Below are positions 42,906 to 49,086 of a stretch of DNA of 49,086 bases, in pieces; positions within the stretch are counted from its first letter, which is position 1, and the number at the start of each line of letters is the position of its first letter. The notes under the pieces were generated by a model. It was not told the DNA's origin. It was given only the letters and a program-made list of their open reading frames with translations, and searched no databases. This stretch comes from Cristatella mucedo (lineage: Eukaryota; Bryozoa; Phylactolaemata; Cristatellidae), in the NCBI GenBank assembly GCA_009760855.2, contig WPIO01000424.1, forward strand, positions 1 to 49,086, read 5' to 3'. The translations under genes were made by a program, and so were the position numbers.

Positions 42906-43584
42906 TGCTTACGATTTAAGTTTTGTTATCAGAGTTTAAATGGTGGGACACCAATAATGCAAGATTCTTCAATAAGTATGGCAATAGCAAGACAAGGTAG
43001 AAGGTTCGTAAGTGTCAAATTCTAGTAAGTTACCTACAATACACTTTGATCTTTGCCTGACAAAAGCCTCTTTAAAAGAGGCTTGGGCATTATCCGAGAC
43101 TATGACAGATTGACCGTGTTAATTAAGCTTAATTGCTGCATCTTTAAAAGTAAAACCGTAGGTATGGGGTGTAGATGAATTTAGCCCGGATAGGCTTAAG
43201 AAAGGGTATTGAGTAAGAGAAGTGAATGGAGGTTGAAGACTTGATTGGGTTGTCATATTGCAGGTGAGCTCTCTGACTTTTCTCCTTCGGATTCTGATGC
43301 TGCTGGCAAGCAAGTCTGTAATGTGAGCTTGGGATGTTACGAAAAAGTTTTTAATTCCTTGCCTATCGTACCTACAGCAGCAGACTAGGGATCATTTGCT
43401 CTATTCACTTTATTAAACTAGTTTCCTCGTAACTGACGTCCATGGTACCTATTTGCTGCCCTTTGATTAAAGGCAGCCATCGTGTTTTGAGGAACTCGTG
43501 ACCATGGCAAAAATTGGCGTAGGTATTTTATACCGATGTTAAAACAACATAAGCGTGATGTGATCCAGCCGTTTCTTGTCACAG

Positions 43585-43735
43585 GTGACTCTTCTCCTCG
43601 GCTGCGTCTCAGTGGAGGAAGTGACTCGAGCAGAGGCAGACTCGAGGTGCTCTACAACGGCGCCTGGGGTCTGGTGTGCAGCAGCGGCTTCGGTGATGTT
43701 GACGCCACTGTGGCCTGCCGACAGCTCGGCTATGG
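43585..43735 (+). CDS. SRCR membrane receptor, first half of SRCR domain 4
   Basis: The acceptor CGTTTCTTGTCACAG|GT is phase 1 and the donor GCTATGG|GTACGT is phase 2. It reads GDSSPRLRLSGGSDSSRGRL, EVLYNGAWGLVCSSGFGDVD, ATVACRQLGYG. It is a canonical SRCR half-domain with both cysteines. The RLEVLYN stretch is close to that of domain 2 at the nucleotide level too, so these two domains are probably the youngest duplicates. Confidence 0.92.
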
Positions 43736-44258
43736 GTACGTAGCATTACAGTAAAGTAAAACGAAAGTAAAGATTGAGTGGTTCCATTCCATTTCCAGCC
43801 TCATTTACATAGCTGTTGAAGAGCCTCAGAGGCTCTCGCCCCACTTGTGGTGAACCTGAGTCCTGGGTCGTGAGGTCCCAATAGCTAACGAGTCTCAAGA
43901 ATGCCAGACGTCTTGCCCCTTCGTTAGCAACCAGTTTTGTAACTTGTATGCATGATCAAATCAGTCATGTACGTTGCAGAACAAAATGTTGTCCAATAAG
44001 TGGCAAGATGTGTTATAAGTCGTGTAGAGAGAAGCACTCTCCTCGATGTCCAACACAACATTGGTGCCATGACTGTGGTGAACTTGCCAGGATGCAATTA
44101 AGTGGCAAGTTGAGTTAAGACACGACTATTTTCTTTAGTTTGGGAAATCTATCCATACTGCCAAGATTTTCTCGCTGTCTCATTCTGTCTCACTGTCTGG
44201 GTCTGTGTCTCTGTCTCTCTTTCTGTCTGTCTTTCTCGCTGTCTGCATGTCTCTGTCT

Positions 44259-44264
44259 CTCCTA

Positions 44265-44335
<71 letters not shown>
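44259..44335. repeat. (CT)n microsatellite
   Basis: About 77 bp of CT with a degenerate CTGTCT lead-in from 44165. Confidence 0.95.
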
Positions 44336-44337
<2 letters not shown>

Positions 44338-44609
44338 TCACTCTGATTGTCACTAACCTAGCCTCTCTCTCACTATTCCTTCCTCTCAATCTCTGTGAGT
44401 CTCTTTGTCTTGGTAATTGACTGTTCACAGGCTCCCTGTCTTTCTGTTGCTGGCAGGTCTTTCACAAATTGATATTGAATGTAATAGACTCTCTTTTCAA
44501 CCAAGGCAGGCACCATTTACTAACACTACCACAAGCACAGAACTGACACATACACACACGTGCATGTAAGTGCACGCACATGACATGTTCTAGCACGTGT
44601 ACATCCACA

Positions 44610-44615
44610 CATGCA

Positions 44616-44659
<44 letters not shown>

Positions 44660-44660
44660 A
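44610..44660. repeat. (AC)n microsatellite
   Basis: ACACAC run preceded by ATGCACGCGC. Alternating purine-pyrimidine. Confidence 0.95.
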
Positions 44661-45398
44661 ATAAGCACAGAGGCATGCATATACACGGATATGCAGGCAT
44701 ACTCATGCACAGGGTAAGCAGCTGAGAAGCTCTTCTACAAGTTAGGGCATAATGAGTAGGAGCAGCAGTCCGAGTTGGCCTGGAAGACAAATACAACACA
44801 GCTCTGGGACCATTAGTCAATCGCTGCCCATTCGTGACATTTGTATGCAGTTTTAAGAAAGTATACTCTAGATCTTAAACGGATAATATATGCAATGGTT
44901 CTGGGCCATCAGTTTGTCTACCTAGTTGGAGCTGTCTTCTTGCAAGGCAGCCATATGCCACTGTCTCGAGTCAGAACAATTTTCTACCCTTGCAGGCTCA
45001 CTTAAATTTGCTCTGTGACACGTGGGTACGGCCGGCTATGCAGTCACCACAACCGGCAGCACCCTTAGTGCAGGTCTGCTTGCATTTGACCTGTGTAAGT
45101 CTCTGTCTAGCAAGGCTGCAGTTTTGATGGTGGGCTTGTCGTTCCTTATCGATCAAGTCACCGCCGGCAGCTGCAGTGGCATGCAAGGCAGCTCATACAT
45201 TGGCAATCATCTGTGCTCACTGCGATGTCGATGCTTGCTCAGCTAGCAGCTTACATGCACCAGCGCAGCTGGCACTGCTTCTCCTAACTGCATCTGGCTG
45301 CATGCACTGCTGCTTTGGCTATTAAATCAGTGTGAGCATTGCATCAGTGCCAGTCGTGGAATTGTACCTCCATGCAAACCTTGGCTTTCGCTTGGCAG

Positions 45399-45839
45399 GT
45401 CCGGCTCGGTAGTTTTGTCATATTGGGGTTACTTGACGAGTGGCATCAGCGCTCCGACCGTCAACGAGAGTGTGCCCATCTGGCTGTCCAACGTATCATG
45501 CAACGGCTCCGAGTCGACTCTTCTCGAATGCCCTCACAGTGGCTGGAACGTGACTCGAGGCTGCCAGCACAGTAGTGACGTCAAAATCATGTGCCAGCCA
45601 CTGACTCCCACTAGGTCCACGCCAAGTTCTACGACTCAGCTCGCTAGCAGCACTGAGGCAGCCATACGCCCGAGCGTCGAGCGCTGGGAGCTGAGGCTCT
45701 TGCCACACAGAAGCAGGCGCAACAAAAGCGGCCTGCTGCAGGTCCGCTACCGGGGCGAGTGGGGCGCTGTGTGTATCACAGGCTTCACCGACGAGTACGA
45801 GGCCACGGCCGACTTGGCTTGCAAGCAGCTCAACTTCAG
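45399..45839 (+). CDS. SRCR membrane receptor, fused exon: end of SRCR 4, linker, start of SRCR 5
   Basis: The acceptor CGCTTGGCAG|G is phase 2 and the donor AACTTCAG|GTGAGC is phase 2, with 441 nt uninterrupted. Domain 4 ends with SGSVVLSYWGYLTSGISAPT, VNESVPIWLSNVSCNGSEST, LLECPHSGWNVTRGCQHSSD, VKIMCQP. A Ser/Thr/Pro-rich linker TPTRSTPSSTTQLASSTEAA follows. Domain 5 then begins: WELRLLPHRSRRNKSGLLQV, RYRGEWGAVCITGFTDEYEA, TADLACKQLNFR. Elsewhere in this gene the corresponding boundary is an intron, so this exon either lost one or was made by fusion. Sequons occur at NES, NVS, NGS and NVT. Confidence 0.93.
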
Positions 45840-46287
45840 GTGAGCAAGCTCCGGGCCTGGGTAGTGTGCATACCCGTGCTAGCTGCCGTTTGTTGGCTCA
45901 CCTCCGGCTCGCTATACCATGCTCTATCATCATTACGGGCAGTGTGGTAGTAGCAGAACTCCTAGCTTCTTTGGCAGCCATCGTCTGCCTGAATTTACCT
46001 GGAAAACGACAATTATTGTTTTGAAAGGCTTGCCAGGTGGGCAGATTTAAGCTTTCAAAAATCTATCTGGAAGCTGTACTGTATGCCAAAACAAGCTACT
46101 GGAGATTTATTATTGGCATTGTGTGTGTGCGTGTGCGAGCAGGTGAGGGTGTGTGCGTGTGCGTGTGTGTGCGCGTGTGTGCATGCGTGCGTGCATGCAT
46201 GCGTGCGGGTGGGTGGGGTGTGTGGACTTCAATGCATTACGAATCAACCAGTATCCTCCAGAATAATACGATGGTTTCTGCTTGTAG
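45840..46287 (+). other. intron inside SRCR domain 5
   Basis: 448 bp, GTGAGC to GTTTCTGCTTGTAG. It contains a TG/CG/GCATGC alternating tract (46120-46222) ending about 65 bp before the acceptor. Confidence 0.7.
46120..46222. repeat. (TG)n/(TGCG)n/(TGCA)n alternating tract
   Basis: Runs of GTGTGTGCGTGTGCG and GCATGCGTGCGTGCATGCATGCGTGCGG. Almost strictly alternating purine-pyrimidine. Confidence 0.93.
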
Positions 46288-46457
46288 CTCTGGTTATGTT
46301 TTGGAGCAGAGCACAGACGAATTTCAAGATGAACGCCTCTTGGTTAAAGATGTAAAATGTTTGGGAAATGAAACCTCAATTAGCAGCTGCCGACGAGCTC
46401 CAGATGTAGAAGCTCAAGAGTGCTTGCACTATGATTCACTGCTTGTTCAATGCGTGG
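46288..46457 (+). CDS. SRCR membrane receptor, second half of SRCR domain 5
   Basis: The acceptor GTTTCTGCTTGTAG|C is phase 2 and the donor TGCGTGG|GTAAGA is phase 1. It reads SGYVLEQSTDEFQDERLLVK, DVKCLGNETSISSCRRAPDV, EAQECLHYDSLLVQCVG. The four cysteines complete domain 5. The usual GWG motif is absent, as in domain 1. The phase-1 donor means at least one further exon follows, so the protein is not complete in this model. Confidence 0.9.
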
Positions 46458-47044
46458 GTAAGACTTTCAGTTCACTTGTGCTGGGCAGAGCGTTCCTGCA
46501 GTCTTCTGGAAGCACACCTTTCCTCTGTCGTGCACTATAGAAACTGTTTCGTAAAGAATTGGTTAGCATGCATTATCATTCTGCTGGTCTCATCGGCCCA
46601 TTCGCTTGCCTGATTGGTCGCTCAGAAATGCCAGAGTCCACAAGAGAGTTCCTTTGAGGCTCAGATCACTTGAGGTATTATGGTTCATCCTGGAATTTCA
46701 ATATCGTCATTTTCTTGTCACTTTTAGCAGACCATTAGATTACTGCCGCTGATCCAGATCGTGGCTGGTAAGTTTGCTGTCACTAGTAACATCAAGCATA
46801 TGACAATCTGCCCAAGTATCTGCACTGGCTACTTGTTAAGCAGCTGATTTTCAAAAGTCAAACCAACTGACAATACTCAGCGAGATGAGGAGACACCCGA
46901 CTGACACATCTGCGAGTTAGTGTGCTATCTTTAGGCCTCATTGGGAGCTCAGATTTTTTGGGCTTTATAGAATAGAGGTTTGCTTGGCTGCTTGGCCCCC
47001 AAAAGGTAGCCATGTTCAAGAGAAAATTGAGCAAAACCATTAAA

Positions 47045-47185
47045 GATAATAATAATAATAGTACATTTGATAAAGCGCCATCAGAGAACTCAAATCTCTT
47101 TCTACGCGGTTTACATTTGCTGCAAAGGAAACAGTTATGACCTTCAACCTTCGATTAGTAAGCAAGGTTTACCCTGGGTTTTGGT
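47045..47185 (-). mobile_element. LINE family B 3' tail fragment
   Basis: AATAATAATAATAGTACATTTGATAAAGCGCCATCAGAGAACTCAAATCTCTTTCTACGCGGTTTACATTTGC is a well-preserved reverse-complement tail. Confidence 0.7.
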
Positions 47186-47285
47186 GCTATGTGAAGTACA
47201 GCAGAGACCATAGGTGCAAGTGTGGGGTATAAGGATTACCTCTTAGCCCCTATTCTTTGCCATCTACATTACACATACCGACACA

Positions 47286-47319
47286 GGCGCGCACACACAC
47301 ACACTCACGCATGCACGTG

Positions 47320-47371
<52 letters not shown>

Positions 47372-47398
47372 CATGCACGTGCACGCACACACTGAGCG
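47286..47398. repeat. (CA)n microsatellite with flanking CATGCACGTGCACGCACAC copies
   Basis: A CA run of about 50 bp flanked on both sides by the same ATGCACGTGCACGCACAC block. Confidence 0.95.
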
Positions 47399-48477
47399 CA
47401 GATCGTGTGCATTCACTAGAGACGCCCCTGCAGTAATGCGATCTGCAGCCAACCAGTATGCCAAGCTCTCACTATCCTTGTAAGGGGGTCTATCGGCACC
47501 GTGTGCCCATGGTTTTGATACTGTTTAATATGTTTAATAATGTAGCCTTGGGCCTTTTGCCTACCTGCAAGTCGGTGTCAACAGCTCTGTCCTTCTATGC
47601 TTGCCTTCTCAAGGGCTCGATGGTCATTGGCATAGCCACAAGTAAGTATTCAGTTGACCTGCATTCCCCACATGCACCAGCAGTCTGCTGCTCTCGAACA
47701 CGATGAAACCTCAGGTCAGTCAAAAGTCCAATTAGTTTACTTGGGATAGAAAATGCCAATTAATTGATACGGCCAAGAACGACTCTTGGCTTGTAGGACT
47801 GCAACGTTCCTCATGGTTGATGCACATTTTTTTAAACCAGATCCTAATGTTGGGGGTAGGTATTTTATAGTCGTATAGTCGGGAGGGGGATATATTAATA
47901 TCTCATAGTTCCCCGTCGTCCATTTTTATGGGGCTCCTTTCAGCGCAGCTGCCTGGGAGTTCTGCCAGAGGAACGATACGTCACTTTTAATACAATCACA
48001 TGCACGATTAATAACAGGGGAAACTAAGCAATACATCTGTAGGAACCCTAGGCGAAACATTTCTAAGGGTGAGAAATTAAATCCTCTATTAGTCGGTTAG
48101 CAGTTGTGTTTTCATTGAACACCAGCACTCTGTTGCCCAAGATGTTAGGGGATGTGTAAGGAGACAACTATGTTCAACTGTTCAGGCTTGAACCAGCAAT
48201 ACCCCGGGAAGATGCCTTAGAAATACTAAGTAAAGGGGATGCGAAATGACACAGGTGCTAATGAAAAAGCTGGGCAGTCTGCTGTCTGTTTTAGTCGGTC
48301 GGCTTGGTCTGAGCACAGGGGTCAGGTGCTAGCTCTTAACGACCCGGATCGCCGGCTTGAGTCCTGGTAGTCCTTTATTGCCCATTCAACCGGTAGTGGT
48401 GCCCAATAACATTCCTTTGCCAGTGTATAAATGAGGCTGTTGGATCAGCTAACCTTACATTTTTGTATACTTTCCAG

Positions 48478-48770
48478 AAAATACCAGTTGTTTTGGACGC
48501 AGTGGCAGAGTGACAAGAGTAACTGCATCCACTGATGCCCACTTGACCTTCGGTGACCTCCCTCGGAACCAAGATGGGCTAATTTGCTCTACCACCCTGA
48601 TCCGAGTAAAAGCAGTCAAGTTTACCTCGCTTGTTAAACCACAGGTGTCTATATCATATATTAACAGCCCAGTGCTAAAGGGTGCTATTAGGCTACTCAT
48701 AATACTTGGCACACTGCCTCTGTATGCTAAGTCGCATATCCACCACGGGAGTACGTTCATAATTTAATCA
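48478..48770 (+). CDS. possible 3' exon of the SRCR gene (unrecognised)
   Basis: A strong acceptor (TACATTTTTGTATACTTTCCAG) ends at 48477. Entered in phase 1, as domain 5 requires, the frame stays open for about 96 codons to a TAA at 48768. It begins ENTSCFGRSGRVTRVTAST, then DAHLTFGDLPRNQDGLICST. The later part is hydrophobic (GAIRLLIILGTLPLY). I recognise no family. The opposite strand is also open over this stretch, so this may be chance. An internal donor (CCACAG|GTGTCT at 48642) is possible. Confidence 0.25.
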
Positions 48771-49086
48771 ATGGGTTTAGATGATTAGTTCTTCCATTGA
48801 TTCTGTTTATTTTAATTAATTGTCATTTGATTAATTGCAACACACAACTATGATTCTGCTGTTGCAACTAGCTTATAGCTGCTTAGTTAGTCACTATCGA
48901 AAAAGCTCTATTCCTCAATTGAGCAGGTGTGGATTGTGTCAACCAAGCTTGGATCTCTCTGTTAGATTCTGGTATACCGAGTAAGATTTCAGACAGCTGA
49001 CACTCGGAGTAAACAGTGACGAAATATTGCTTTCCTGTGGTTATGCATGTCAATTAATCTGCCCTGCCCTTACTGATTCTGTGTTT
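48770..49086. other. unassigned right edge
   Basis: A possible acceptor (AATTGAGCAG at 48927) precedes a short phase-1 frame GVDCVNQAWISLLDSGI with a GTAAGA donor, too short to support. Confidence 0.3.

Larger units (their letters stand above)
43736..45398 (+). other. intron inside SRCR domain 4
   Basis: GTACGT to CTTTCGCTTGGCAG. It holds a SINE-like scrap (about 43810-43930), a CT tract (44259-44335) and an AC tract (44620-44657). The rest is unassigned. Confidence 0.65.
46458..48477 (+). other. region after SRCR domain 5 (probable intron)
   Basis: It holds a LINE B tail (47045-47185, minus), a CA microsatellite (47286-47365) and a weak tRNA-like stretch (about 48285-48385). The frame 47458-47706 is hydrophobic and unrecognised. 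Confidence 0.45.

Noticed and set aside
47458-47706. Hydrophobic 82-codon frame as the next receptor exon
   Set aside because: No acceptor in the required phase and no recognised domain. It follows a CA microsatellite in an otherwise unassigned region.

Overview
This is eukaryotic, metazoan-type DNA. Short coding exons with GT/AG borders and matching codon phases are spread over tens of kilobases. They are surrounded by decayed LINEs, tRNA-derived SINEs, an LTR-type element, DNA transposons and long dinucleotide tracts. There are no operons, no bacterial-style genes and no complete single-exon host genes. The one host gene I can support encodes a protein with scavenger receptor cysteine-rich (SRCR) domains. 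With the TE mix, this suggests a marine invertebrate (sponge, cnidarian, echinoderm or lancelet grade). I cannot name the species.

Layout. About 1-4.1 kb: wreck of a Ty3/gypsy polyprotein, a LINE scrap, a decayed LINE with a CT tract inside it, then a purine-rich tract. 4.6-4.9 kb: a GA/GACA block. 6.4-6.8 kb: two diverged exon-like blocks matching exons 1 and 2 of the SRCR gene, so a broken paralogous 5' end. 7-19 kb: LINE 3' ends, a perfect palindrome, a decayed hAT transposase, and a 5'-truncated LINE whose reverse transcriptase frame (13379-14845, minus) is still open. 21.5-46.5 kb: the SRCR gene on the plus strand.

The SRCR gene. Exon 1 (21477-21632) encodes a 52-residue polar N-terminus. 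Exon 2 (21739-21841) encodes a hydrophobic membrane segment, so the product looks like a type II membrane protein. Five SRCR domains follow, each split by a phase-2 intron after the CRQLN/ACRQLGY motif and bounded by phase-1 introns. They lie at 23890-24121 + 27182-27375, about 33079-33244 + 34522-34700, 36980-37160 + 37350-37537, 43585-43735 + 45399 onward, and the end of 45399-45839 + 46288-46457. Every junction I tested keeps phase except the entry to the second domain. Between domains 1 and 2 lies a tandem array of 63-nt phase-1/1 linker exons (three with both splice sites, two degenerate). The gene appears to run on past 46457.

Mobile DNA. LINE family A has RT motifs and an ACATT-repeat tail. 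LINE family B has a tail with a small inverted repeat followed by ATT repeats. Family C fragments are related to B. One A copy sits between 110-130-bp direct repeats that carry a hairpin. A 1.4-kb TG...CA element with an AAGTA duplication is nested in a B/C-type LINE, and a family B tail is nested in turn inside that element. One SINE has a tRNA-like head and a tail like LINE B.

All calls come from reading the sequence, without database searches. Exon borders are inferred from splice signals, phase and domain fit.
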